A stretch of 64,000 nucleotides of DNA from Deltaproteobacteria bacterium (GTDB lineage: Bacteria > Myxococcota_A > UBA796 > SXON01). The notes beneath the pieces are model-generated. The model saw only the letters and a list, made by a program, of their open reading frames with translations, was not told where the DNA came from and made no database searches. The stretch lies in contig CANFCK010000002.1 in the NCBI GenBank assembly GCA_947445035.1, positions 124,001 to 188,000 on the forward strand, read 5' to 3'. Below are positions 8,707 to 17,116 of the stretch, one piece after another; the first letter of the stretch is position 1, and each line of letters begins with the position of its first letter. The translations under genes and the position numbers were made by a program.

Positions 8707-9780
8707 CTATTCGCTTGCCCGAAGCGCAACGCGACCGAGGCGGTACTCGGGCAGCTCAGCACCATCGATGACGGGACGCAACGACGGCGCCGGCTCGGCA
8801 TCGACGGGTGACTCCAGCGCAGGAAGATGAGCACCGAGTTCGGTGATCACCGCATCGGCGTCGGCGGAGCTGGGGCGATGCATCGGCGCGAGGCCTCGGA
8901 CCGCTTCGGCGAGGGAACGCCCCCACGCGGGGTCGGGCACGCCCATGGGCAGCCCCTCCATATGGCCCGCGAATTCGTCGCGCAGAACCGCCATCGACGG
9001 CAGAAATCCCCGAGGGGACAACGTGAGCAACGACTGCAAAAGCCGCCGGAGCGAGCCGGTCATCCGGCCTGCGTTTTCCGGTCGATCGAGCGACATGGCG
9101 AGCGAGCGTCTCGCCGCGGGCGCCAGCACGGTCGCGGCGGGGGCGGCCCCCAGGGCGGCGCACGCCAACGTCACCCCAAGCCCCATCGGGTCACAAATCA
9201 GATCGGGGGCATTGCCTCGGACCGGCGACCCCACCAGACGCGCGCGCCCCGCGACGTCGATGACCACATGACCCACGCTCAGCCGGCCATGGATCAGCTG
9301 CACGGGCGCCGCCGCCGCCGCGAGCGCGGCGAGGCCATCGGCCAGCTCGGCCCCGAGGCCCGCGAGACGGCGGCCGCTGAAGCTGAGTCCGTGGCGGCCG
9401 AGAAGCGTGCGGAGCGGCCACCCGTAGACGCGCTCGACGAGGGCCCAGGTGAGTGGGCCGAGGCGGCCCGTGGCATAGACCGCCGCCAGCCGCGGCGTGG
9501 CGGCCCGCGTCACCGTCTCCACCAAGATGTCGTGCGCATCGTCCGGCGCCGCCACGCCAAGCTCGATCGCCAGCCGAGGCGCGACGAGGCCGTCCTGGAT
9601 GAGCGCGAAGAGGCCCCCGCGCAGGGTGCGCGCCAATAGCGGGCCGGCCGTGAGCGGACCGACCTCAAGCCGAAACGCAGGGTGCCGCACTCGCTCCGCC
9701 GCCTCCGTCGAGGGCCGACGACGGACGGCTTCGAGGCAGATGGCGCTGTCACCGTTCAAGGGCACCTCGGGGAAGGCCAC
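8707..9780 (-). CDS. kinase-like pseudoenzyme
   Basis: This 357-residue protein resembles the C-lobe of a Ser/Thr protein kinase but lacks its catalytic residues. A hinge-like LGPLTWALVERVYGWPLRTLL precedes LIHGRLSVGHVVID at residues 162-175, which aligns with the kinase HRDLKxxN loop; the catalytic Asp is missing (HGR 164-166). The following ARLVGSPVRG has GSP where DFG is expected. No lysine-containing beta-3 strand is obvious. The start is a GTG at 9780 after a T-rich spacer. It may be the third gene of an operon with the methyltransferase and radical SAM genes upstream. A binding or scaffold role is inferred. Confidence 0.6.
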   Translation of the reverse strand: MAFPEVPLNGDSAICLEAVRRRPSTEAAERVRHPAFRLEVGPLTAGPLLARTLRGGLFALIQDGLVAPRLAIELGVAAPDDAHDILVETVTRAATPRLAAVYATGRLGPLTWALVERVYGWPLRTLLGRHGLSFSGRRLAGLGAELADGLAALAAAAAPVQLIHGRLSVGHVVIDVAGRARLVGSPVRGNAPDLICDPMGLGVTLACAALGAAPAATVLAPAARRSLAMSLDRPENAGRMTGSLRRLLQSLLTLSPRGFLPSMAVLRDEFAGHMEGLPMGVPDPAWGRSLAEAVRGLAPMHRPSSADADAVITELGAHLPALESPVDAEPAPSLRPVIDGAELPEYRLGRVALRASE

Positions 9781-9832
9781 CCACTGATCGTAAACCTAAA
9801 AAACCAAAAACACAATGGGCGTGCGATCCGCG

Positions 9833-11290
9833 TCAGAAACCCATCTCCTCCGGGCGACGGTAGTCCCACGCACGCTGCAAGAGCTTCAGCTCGACCGGTG
9901 AACGGTGGAAGCCCATTCGCCAACGCGGCATGGCAAACGCCGATAAAACTCGCCGCTGCCAGGGGGCGAGGTTGCGGTCGGTTCGGGTGGGGAAGCGGGC
10001 GTTCAACACCGCCTCGAAGTCATAGATTTTTTCTCGCAGGGCGCGCGTCATCCACGGCGTGCTGGCGGTGCGGCGCTGATCGAAATCCGACCACGGTGGC
10101 GCGAGCCAGCCATCGAGCGTCCCAGGGAACGCCATGCCGAGCCGCTTGGCCTCGTCCCACTGCCCGGGAAGCGGCACGGGGGTGTAGAGGTAAAGGATCA
10201 CCTCACACGCCGGGTTATCCTTTTTCAACGCCCGGATGAGCTCGAGACTCAGGTGCACGTCGCGTTCAGGGTCGGCGGCGTTGCCGAGGACGAAGCTGAA
10301 CTCGGGGATGACGCCGTGCCGAAGCGCGAGCCGGTTGAGCGCGCGCGTATCGGCCACCCGCAGCCCGCCCTTGTCCATCCGGTCCAGCGCTTCGTCATCC
10401 CCGCTCTCAGCGCCGAAAAAGACCATCGTGAGGCCCGACGCCGACATCGCCTCCCAGGTGGCGCCGGCAAAGCCGAGCATGGTGTCGACGCGCCCCTCTC
10501 CCCAATACCGAACCCCCAAACCGCGCAGTCCGTCGGCGACCTCCCGACACCGCTTTTCCCATGCGAAGAAGTTGTTGTCGTGGAACTCGATCGCGTCCGC
10601 GCCATACCGCGAAACCAAGGTTTGCACCTCGCACACGACGTGCGCCGCCGAGTCCGGTAGCCACCGACCCGCGTAGAGGTTCACCACGGCGCAGAAGTTG
10701 CACAGGAACGGGCAGCCCACGCTCGTATGTAGGTTGAACGTTCGTTTACCGAGGAAGGTGCTCGCCGCGTACCGCTCCATCGGCACCGCGTGAAAGGGCG
10801 TGGCGCCGAAACGTTCGCTCACGACGATGGCCCGCGGCTCGCCCCGAAGCAGCCTCCCGTCCTTCCAGACTGCGGCCCCTGAGACCAAAGGATCCGCCCC
10901 GCCCTCGATCGCGCCGAGCACGTCGGCGATCGTCCCCTCGCCCTGCCCGATCACCACGACGTCGACCCCCGCGTCCCGTGCGGCGGCCTCGGGGTGGACC
11001 GACGGAAAGTACCCGCCCCACACCACGACCAGCTCCGGGTTGCGCGCCTTGAGCTCGCGACAGAGTGGTGTCGCGACCCGAAGCTGCGGACCCGGCATCA
11101 CCGTCACCAGCAAAACGACTCTTCCTGCGGCGCAAGCAAGCCGGAGAGCCCCCACCGCGTCCGGATCCACGTTGCCATCGATGAGCTGGACGGGAAGGTG
11201 AGCAGGAATTCCCCGCGACAAATGCAAGAGCGAGAGCGGCAATCGCCGATGCGAACGCTGGGCGCGAGGGTTGAAACAAACCACCTTCAC
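9833..11290 (-). CDS. B12-binding-type radical SAM protein
   Basis: About 485 residues. The N-terminal half is a cobalamin-binding-like Rossmann domain with VVWGGYFPSVHPEAAARD and VVVIGQGE, and the second half is the radical SAM barrel with the Fe-S cluster motif CPFLCNFC (CxxxCxxC). Features such as FFGAESGDDEALDRMDKG and PEFSFVLGNAADPERD are typical of the BchE/P-methylase-like class. The start is a GTG at 11290 that overlaps the stop of the upstream methyltransferase (GTGA). An earlier in-frame ATG at 11488 would read through the methyltransferase and is not credible. Substrate unknown; the partner methyltransferase suggests modification of a small molecule or lipid. Confidence 0.85.
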   Translation of the reverse strand: MKVVCFNPRAQRSHRRLPLSLLHLSRGIPAHLPVQLIDGNVDPDAVGALRLACAAGRVVLLVTVMPGPQLRVATPLCRELKARNPELVVVWGGYFPSVHPEAAARDAGVDVVVIGQGEGTIADVLGAIEGGADPLVSGAAVWKDGRLLRGEPRAIVVSERFGATPFHAVPMERYAASTFLGKRTFNLHTSVGCPFLCNFCAVVNLYAGRWLPDSAAHVVCEVQTLVSRYGADAIEFHDNNFFAWEKRCREVADGLRGLGVRYWGEGRVDTMLGFAGATWEAMSASGLTMVFFGAESGDDEALDRMDKGGLRVADTRALNRLALRHGVIPEFSFVLGNAADPERDVHLSLELIRALKKDNPACEVILYLYTPVPLPGQWDEAKRLGMAFPGTLDGWLAPPWSDFDQRRTASTPWMTRALREKIYDFEAVLNARFPTRTDRNLAPWQRRVLSAFAMPRWRMGFHRSPVELKLLQRAWDYRRPEEMGF

Positions 11291-12036
11291 GAGCGGACCG
11301 CGTGTACCAGTGTGTGATCGCCGAGTCGGCAAAGCACGGGAAGACTCGCGACGACCGCCTCCGCCGTAGAACGCCAGCCCAGCGTTCCGCCCAAATCGGG
11401 GGGCGGATTCAGAAGCCCGATGGCTTCGACGCGCCGAACCCGCATCGACGGGCCCAGCGCCGCGACCACCTGGGCCACCGACCACCAACGCAGCGGCACC
11501 TCCACGCCCGAGACGGTGGCCTGCGGCCGCCCGCGACGGGGCAGCCTCCCATGCCCCAGTCGCGCCAACGAATCTGCGGGACAGTGTCGCGACATCCAGA
11601 CCGCGAAGACCTGACCACCGGGGCCCAAAAGGCCATCAACCACCGTCGTCAGCGCTGTGAGCGATGCGAGACAGTTGAGTACCCCGAAGTTGCAGAGGAC
11701 CGCGTCATAGCTACCCCCGAGCACCACCGGCGCCTGATGGAGCGGCGCGGCGACCGCCACGACCCCGCGAAGGCGGGCATGCGCGGCCATCTCGTCAGAA
11801 GCATCCAGCGCCATCACCCTTCGGCCCCCCGCCTGAAGCAGGCGCGCATCGGTACCAATTCCACACCCTACATCCGCGACCCGCGCGCCGGGCGGCACCG
11901 CGGCCAGGACGCGCGCTAGCACTCTACCTCGCCATAACCGGACCAGCGGGCTAGAGTCCCAGCGCTCCGCGTACCCTCCGGCCTCACGGTCAAAGGCTCG
12001 CAAGATCGCGGTGTCGGTCATCCCCGACGTTGACAT
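11287..12036 (-). CDS. class I SAM-dependent methyltransferase
   Basis: This 249-residue protein has the SAM-binding motif ADVGCGIGTDARLL (about residues 54-67), the acidic post-II residue in VMALDASDEM, and the motif IV segment SYDAVLCNFGVLNCL. It belongs to the Methyltransf_11/25 type. A second in-frame ATG at 12021 is an alternative start. Its stop overlaps the GTG of the radical SAM gene, so both are probably co-expressed. The first ATG is only 32 bases from the divergent Ig-repeat gene. The substrate cannot be read from the sequence. Confidence 0.85.
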   Translation of the reverse strand: MSTSGMTDTAILRAFDREAGGYAERWDSSPLVRLWRGRVLARVLAAVPPGARVADVGCGIGTDARLLQAGGRRVMALDASDEMAAHARLRGVVAVAAPLHQAPVVLGGSYDAVLCNFGVLNCLASLTALTTVVDGLLGPGGQVFAVWMSRHCPADSLARLGHGRLPRRGRPQATVSGVEVPLRWWSVAQVVAALGPSMRVRRVEAIGLLNPPPDLGGTLGWRSTAEAVVASLPVLCRLGDHTLVHAVRS

Positions 12037-12057
12037 GAATCTTGCACGAAGTACCTT
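12030..12057 (+). promoter_or_regulatory. sigma-70-like promoter of the Ig-repeat gene
   Basis: TTGACA at 12030-12035 and TACCTT at 12052-12057 are 16 bases apart and fit a housekeeping promoter. The predicted transcript starts near 12064, which favours translation from the ATG at 12084, preceded by GGAG at 12072-12075. The -35 box overlaps the start codon of the divergent methyltransferase. Confidence 0.5.
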
Positions 12058-12083
12058 AGCGCGCCTCGATGCGGAGCCCCTAC

Positions 12084-15000
12084 ATGCACAAGCTGTCTCT
12101 TGTCCTCGGACTATCTTTCTTCGGCGTCACCGTCGCGGTTTTTTCCGCCGCCAACCAGGCGTATGCGCAGCCGGCTGCCGTTTTTGCGGGCACGGGCCTC
12201 CTGGAGATGATCCCCGCGTCCGCGGTAGTGGGGGACGGCGCCACCCAGGCCGACCTGTACGTGCTGGCGCTCGACGCCAACGGCGCCCCTATCGCCGGCC
12301 TGGCCCTGAAGCCGTCGGTCAGCTCCGGCACGGTCGGGGCCCTCACCGATGCGGGCGGCGGCCTCTATCGCCTCGCCTACACCCCACCCAAAGTCGAGGC
12401 GCGCACCACCACGACGCTCAGCCTCAAGGGCAAGATTGGCAAAGAGTCCGTCCAGAAGGGCTGGAACTTCAGCGTTGCCCCTCCCCGCAGTCAGAAGCTG
12501 ACGGCCGCGGCGAACCCCGCGCGGATGACCCTCGGCCAGGACCGCACCGCCACGCTGTCCTTCAACCTCGCCGGCGGCGATCGGCAGGCTCTCGCCGGCG
12601 TCGACCTGATCATCACCGCCAACGCAGGAACGGTCGAAAACGTCACGAACCTCGGCGGGGGCCAGTTCAGCGCGCTCTACACCGCGCCGGCCAGCAACTT
12701 CCCTCAGGTCGCGTTGATCACGGTGGCGGACAAGCGCGACCCGTCGATGACCTACGGGTCGCTCGCGGTTCCCCTGTGGAGCAAGATCGATTTTCCCGTC
12801 ACCGTCGCGCCCGGCGCGCGGGCGATCATCAAGATAGGCGACCAGCAGTTTGGGCCGATCCAGGCCGACGCTCAGGGGCGCGCGCGGGTGCCGATCCTGG
12901 TCGCGCCGGGGGCCGCCCTCGCGGAAAAGATCTCGATCGGCACCGACGGCAAGAGCGTCGCCGAGCCGATGGACCTCAAGCCCCCTGAAGGCAAGCGGAT
13001 CAGCTTCGTCCCGACCGCCGCGGCGCTTCCGGGCGACGCGCGCGTTCAGGTGCCCGTGCACGCGATGGTGGTCACGCCAGACGGCCGGCCAGACCTGACC
13101 GCCGCCGTGGTCTTCAGCACCACCGGCGGCACCATCGGGCAGGCCAAGCACGAAGGCAACGGGATCTACACCGCCCTTTTCTCGCCCCCGACCAGCGCCA
13201 GCGCGGCCCAGGTGACCATCACCAGCGCCTTGGCCGACAAGCCCGAGTTTCAGAACGCCAGCCTCACCCTCAGTCTGGTCAGCGTGCGCCCCGCCAAGGT
13301 CGACCTCACCGCCGAGCCGACGAAGCTGCCCGCCAGCGCCGAGGGGTTCAAGCTTTTCGCGAAGGTCACCGGCCCTGATGGCGTCGGCCTGGGCGCGCGG
13401 TCGATCAGCATGGCCGCCAGCGGCGCGCGCATCAAGGGCGACGTCAAGGATCTCCGCAACGGCGACTACCAGGCTCTTTTCACCACCACCGGCAACGGAC
13501 CGGTCGAAATCACCGCCAGCGTGGCCGCGCCGATCACCGGCAACCCGCTGTCGCGACTGCTCATCGTCCCCTCGCGCACGCGCCTCAACAACGACGGCAT
13601 GTCCTCGACGATGGTCACCATCGTGTCCGTGGACGAGTACGGGTACCCCGTCCCCAACGTTGCGGTCGCGGTCAAGCTGACGACGGGCGATGGCACGATG
13701 CCCCAGCAGGCCACGACCAACGGGGAAGGCCTCGCGCAGGTCTTTTACACCGCAGGGCGAAAGCCCGGCCTGGTCACCTTCGAAGTCTCGGCCGGCGACT
13801 TGCTCGCCGCCGCCGCGCTCGCCCAGGTGCCCGAGGCCCTGGCGCTGCCGACGCTCCCGATCGCCGGATCCAAGGCGGATGCGGGGCTCGTCGCCGAATG
13901 GGACAGGGCCCTGAGCGAGGTTCGCATCGAGCGCGAAGGCTCCACCGCGGCGGTGATTGCTCCGGCCGTCGTGACCACCAGCGGTGCGATCCGCCCGAGT
14001 CGCGCGGCGATGGTCTCGGACCCCGCCAGCATCTCCCCGGGCGGGACGGTCAAGCTTCGCGTGACGGTCAGCGACGACCAGGGCCGCGGGGTTGCCGGGC
14101 AGACGCTGGATTTCATGTCCAGCGTCGGAACCGTCGGCACCGTGACGGACTTGGGAGGTGGCTCGTACGAGGCCAGCCTTTCAGTGCCAGTCGGCGCTTC
14201 GGGCGACGTCAAGGTCTCGGTCGCGACCAGCGATGGCACCACCTCCAGCTTCATGCGCGTGCCCGTCGGCGGCGCGGACGCGGCCTGGTCGGGCGGGACT
14301 CCGTACACCACGACCACCGCGGTGGATCCGTATGCCGTGAAGCCGCCTCCGCCGCCCCCGGTAGTCGTCGTCGCGCCGCCCCCGCCTCCGGTCGCGACCA
14401 CGACGACCACGACGACTAAGGTCAAGCCCTCGCGAGGAACGCCGTTCCTGCGCATCCGGGCGGGCTTCGAGGGCGCCCTCTACGACTACGACCAGAAGCC
14501 GCTCACCAAGGCGACCGTGCTCTTCCCCAACGAACTGAGGCTGGCATCGCCGGCCTACGGTGGGCATCTGCAGGGCCGCGTGTTCCTTCCCGGCTTCGCC
14601 TACGTCGGCGCCGAGGCCGACTTCAGCGCCGTCTCCTACAGCCTGGATCCCAAGCCGCTCTGCGAAGCCCTTGAGAATGAGTGTAGCCAGGAGGGATTGG
14701 TTCCCGACACCGTGCTCTCCACGCGGGTGGTCGGCATCGGTCGCTACACCTTTGCGTCGGGGGCCAACCAGTTCGGCATCGGCGCGCGCATCGGCTGGGG
14801 CATCAGCGATGTCCAGACCTTCTCCATCAAGGGAGGCCAGGAAATCCAGCTGGACCAGCTGAACATCAACTCGCTCATCGTCGGCGGCGAGCTCACGATG
14901 GACGTCGCGGACAAGGTGTTCGTGGTGCTGTCGTACAGTCAACACCTCGCTGGCGGCACGCAGCCCTGGAATCACGACGTCGACGCGGAGGTCGGCTACG

Positions 15001-15143
15001 CCTTCCTCCCCTGGCTTTACGCCAGCGTCGCCTACGACGGCGCCTTCCGTACGATGGGCATCGAGAACAACGCCGGCGCTTCGGTTGGCGAGCTCACCGA
15101 CAGCACCAACGGCGGCGTTCTGTCGCTCGGCTTCCAACTCTAG
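12084..15143 (+). CDS. large secreted Ig-like repeat protein with C-terminal barrel-like domain
   Basis: About 1019 residues. A signal peptide (HKLSLVLGLSFFGVTVAV) is cut near NQAYAQ. Most of the protein is a series of roughly 90-100-residue invasin/filamin-type Ig-like domains, each with elements such as GTVGALTDAGGGLYRLAYTPP and TNLGGGQFSALYTAP. A proline/threonine-rich linker with PPPPPP and poly-Thr runs follows, near residue 755. The last 230 residues look like an outer-membrane beta-barrel. The order Ig repeats then barrel is the reverse of intimin/invasin. I chose ATG 12084 over 12069 because of the SD and promoter spacing. An adhesin or surface-structural role is inferred. Confidence 0.75.
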   Translation: MHKLSLVLGLSFFGVTVAVFSAANQAYAQPAAVFAGTGLLEMIPASAVVGDGATQADLYVLALDANGAPIAGLALKPSVSSGTVGALTDAGGGLYRLAYTPPKVEARTTTTLSLKGKIGKESVQKGWNFSVAPPRSQKLTAAANPARMTLGQDRTATLSFNLAGGDRQALAGVDLIITANAGTVENVTNLGGGQFSALYTAPASNFPQVALITVADKRDPSMTYGSLAVPLWSKIDFPVTVAPGARAIIKIGDQQFGPIQADAQGRARVPILVAPGAALAEKISIGTDGKSVAEPMDLKPPEGKRISFVPTAAALPGDARVQVPVHAMVVTPDGRPDLTAAVVFSTTGGTIGQAKHEGNGIYTALFSPPTSASAAQVTITSALADKPEFQNASLTLSLVSVRPAKVDLTAEPTKLPASAEGFKLFAKVTGPDGVGLGARSISMAASGARIKGDVKDLRNGDYQALFTTTGNGPVEITASVAAPITGNPLSRLLIVPSRTRLNNDGMSSTMVTIVSVDEYGYPVPNVAVAVKLTTGDGTMPQQATTNGEGLAQVFYTAGRKPGLVTFEVSAGDLLAAAALAQVPEALALPTLPIAGSKADAGLVAEWDRALSEVRIEREGSTAAVIAPAVVTTSGAIRPSRAAMVSDPASISPGGTVKLRVTVSDDQGRGVAGQTLDFMSSVGTVGTVTDLGGGSYEASLSVPVGASGDVKVSVATSDGTTSSFMRVPVGGADAAWSGGTPYTTTTAVDPYAVKPPPPPPVVVVAPPPPPVATTTTTTTKVKPSRGTPFLRIRAGFEGALYDYDQKPLTKATVLFPNELRLASPAYGGHLQGRVFLPGFAYVGAEADFSAVSYSLDPKPLCEALENECSQEGLVPDTVLSTRVVGIGRYTFASGANQFGIGARIGWGISDVQTFSIKGGQEIQLDQLNINSLIVGGELTMDVADKVFVVLSYSQHLAGGTQPWNHDVDAEVGYAFLPWLYASVAYDGAFRTMGIENNAGASVGELTDSTNGGVLSLGFQL

Positions 15144-15439
15144 ACGGCGGTCGCCCCAGCCTCACTCGGCCGGGGATTGCGTGACGGACCAGCGACCTGC
15201 GGCAGCCCAGCGCTCCGCCTCAAGGCGCGCGGCGTGGGCAAGCGTGGCCCCACCAATGCCACCCGCCACCGTAGCGCCCCGCGCGAGTTGTGCTGAGCGG
15301 TCGTCACGGCCTCGACCTCGCTCGGGAGGACACTGGCCCGGCGCGTGAACTCAACGCCCTCCCGCACCTGGAGAACGCCGCGCCGACCCAACCTGCCGCC
15401 CCGCGGAGGTGCCCAAGTGCCAATTCCATTGCCGCAAAT
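15144..15439. other. stretch without a confident gene
   Basis: I see no gene with a start codon here. On the minus strand an open frame of about 60 codons ends at 15162. Its last part reads like protein (GATLAHAARLEAERWAA) but no ATG, GTG or TTG start is available after the preceding stop, so it may be a gene remnant. No terminator or promoter stood out. Confidence 0.4.
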
Positions 15440-15736
15440 TTAGGCTATCCCCACGCCGACCACAACCAGGGGGATCGCGCCCAGCCAACCCGGGCCGCGC
15501 GCGAATGTCGTGGCGAGGGCCGTGCCCGTTTCCGCCTCCCAAAGCTGGCCGGCGCGCATCTCGAGCAGCCCGCCGCACAACAGACACAACGCCGCGCCCC
15601 GACGCACCGCCCGCGCAGCCCCCAGGCTGACGGCACGGCCGCCATCGCCGGCCACGGCCCGGCGGGCCAATTCGGCAAAACACCACAGCACAATCGCCGC
15701 AATGCACAGACTCGCGCCGGGACCGAACGTAGACAT
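15440..15736 (-). CDS. small membrane protein
   Basis: This 98-residue protein has a first hydrophobic segment at about residues 9-22, a second around AALCLLCGGLLEM, and a third at the C-terminus (WLGAIPLVVVGVGIA). It therefore looks like a three-helix integral membrane protein. The ATG at 15736 and the TAA at 15440 are clear. No family was recognised. It precedes no gene in its own direction. Confidence 0.5.
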   Translation of the reverse strand: MSTFGPGASLCIAAIVLWCFAELARRAVAGDGGRAVSLGAARAVRRGAALCLLCGGLLEMRAGQLWEAETGTALATTFARGPGWLGAIPLVVVGVGIA

Positions 15737-15777
15737 GCTGTGCGTACTCTACCAGAGCGCGCGTTGGGGGCGCCAGC

Positions 15778-16164
15778 CTACGGCGATACCGCGCGGCGCT
15801 GGAGCCACCCCTCCTGTACCGGGCGACAGCCGTCGCAGCGCACCTTCACCCGATCTGGGCCCTCCTCCAAAACCGTCACCGCCACCCCATCGCCGAGAAC
15901 CTGCAGCGGCGCACCGTAGTCGCTGACCAGCGTCAGCGGCTTGCCCACGGTGCGGGCGGGCCGGGGGCGAACGTGGTCGACCTCTGCGTCCTCGCCCCCG
16001 CCAGGCGCCTCACCCACGGCTTCCGGCTCCTCGGCCGCCTCCAGAACCGCGGGGGGCTCAATCTCAGCGGCCGTACCCGCGAGCACATCGCTCGCCTCGA
16101 CCTGGGCAGGCGGCGGAGGCGCGTAGGCGTCGGGCTGCCAACACGCGAGTAGGAAGAGAACCAT
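15778..16164 (-). CDS. small lipoprotein with SH3-like domain
   Basis: About 128 residues. The ATG at 16164 gives MVLFLLACWQ, a very short lipobox signal with Cys8 as the likely lipidated residue. A Pro/Ala/Glu-rich linker follows, then a C-terminal segment GAPLQVLGDGVAVTVLEEG...VRCDGC...GWLQRRAV that has the pattern of bacterial SH3 (SH3b) domains, which often bind peptidoglycan or peptides. An earlier in-frame ATG at 16338 is rejected because it overlaps the divergent LD-carboxypeptidase. Its place next to the LD-carboxypeptidase supports a cell-wall role. Confidence 0.6.
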   Translation of the reverse strand: MVLFLLACWQPDAYAPPPPAQVEASDVLAGTAAEIEPPAVLEAAEEPEAVGEAPGGGEDAEVDHVRPRPARTVGKPLTLVSDYGAPLQVLGDGVAVTVLEEGPDRVKVRCDGCRPVQEGWLQRRAVSP

Positions 16165-16211
16165 CGCCCAAACCGTAGCGCAGCGGGACGCCCTCGGCGA
16201 TAGGTCGGCGA

Positions 16212-17078
16212 ATGCTCTCTCCCGGCGCTCGAATCGCGGTGATCTCCCCGTCCGGGATCTCGGACCTCGCGCGCCTGGAACGTGGAATGGACCTTGTCCG
16301 CTCCTGGGGCTACGCGCCCAGCCTCCTCGCCGCGGCAAGCGACCGCCACCGTTACCTCGCCGGCACCGACGCGGCGCGGCTTTCCGACCTGCAGGACGCG
16401 TTCTCAGGGCGATGGGACGCGGTGTGGATGGCCCGAGGCGGGTATGGGCTGTCGCGACTGCTCCCGCTTTTGAAGGTCAAGCGCCTCGCCCCGATTCCGT
16501 TCTTCGGTTTTTCCGACGGAACAGCGCTCCTCAATCCGTTGGCGCGAAAGGGGCGCCCGGCGGTTCACGCCCCCGTGCTGCACGCCCTGGCCGCCCACAA
16601 TGACGAGGCGTCGCAGACCCACCTTCGGATGCTGCTGGCGTCGGGCGGCGAGTCGCTGTTTCTTGGGCGTCCGCTGGTGGAGGGCCGGGCCGAGGGGCGC
16701 CTTTGCGGGGGCAACCTCTGTGTCATCGCGGCGGCCTGCGGCACCCGCCATCAGCTTGACGCCACGGGCGCGATCGTGCTGCTGGAGGACGTGGGCGAGC
16801 CGCCGTACAAGCTCGATCGCCTGCTGGTTCAGTGTCGCGACAGCGGTGTTTTTGAGGGGGCGGCGGGTTTCGTGCTGGGCGACTTTCTGGAGTCCCAGCC
16901 TCCGCCAGGTGCGGACTGGACAGTGGCCGACGTGGTGCTCGACGTTCTCGGCCCGTTGCGGGTGCCGATCCTCGCCGGGATGCCGTTCGGGCACGGTCGC
17001 ACCAATCTGGCGGTCCCGTTCGGCGGACGGGCGCGGATCAGCGGCGACCGGCTGCGCGTCGATGCGGTGCGACCCTGA
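16212..17078 (+). CDS. ldcA: LD-carboxypeptidase (peptidase S66 family)
   Basis: This 288-residue protein matches the S66 family, which removes the terminal D-alanine from tetrapeptides during murein recycling. The catalytic Ser101 lies in GFSDGT after the ARGGYG loop, a catalytic Glu is in LEDVGEPPYKLDR near residues 192-196, and His261 is in MPFGHG. Without a signal peptide it acts in the cytoplasm as in the E. coli enzyme. The related self-immunity protein MccF shares this fold, but the length and motifs favour murein recycling. The following serine hydrolase starts at or near its stop codon, so the two genes are probably an operon. Confidence 0.9.
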   Translation: MLSPGARIAVISPSGISDLARLERGMDLVRSWGYAPSLLAAASDRHRYLAGTDAARLSDLQDAFSGRWDAVWMARGGYGLSRLLPLLKVKRLAPIPFFGFSDGTALLNPLARKGRPAVHAPVLHALAAHNDEASQTHLRMLLASGGESLFLGRPLVEGRAEGRLCGGNLCVIAAACGTRHQLDATGAIVLLEDVGEPPYKLDRLLVQCRDSGVFEGAAGFVLGDFLESQPPPGADWTVADVVLDVLGPLRVPILAGMPFGHGRTNLAVPFGGRARISGDRLRVDAVRP

Positions 17079-17116
17079 CCCGTGAGCTGGACCGCCTGCT
17101 CGACGAGGCGACCGGG

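Noticed and set aside
9790..9832. T-rich run after the radical SAM gene as a terminator
   Set aside because: On the minus strand GTGTTTTTGGTTTTTTAGG follows the stop, but the upstream stem would be only about 3 bp, so I did not call a terminator.
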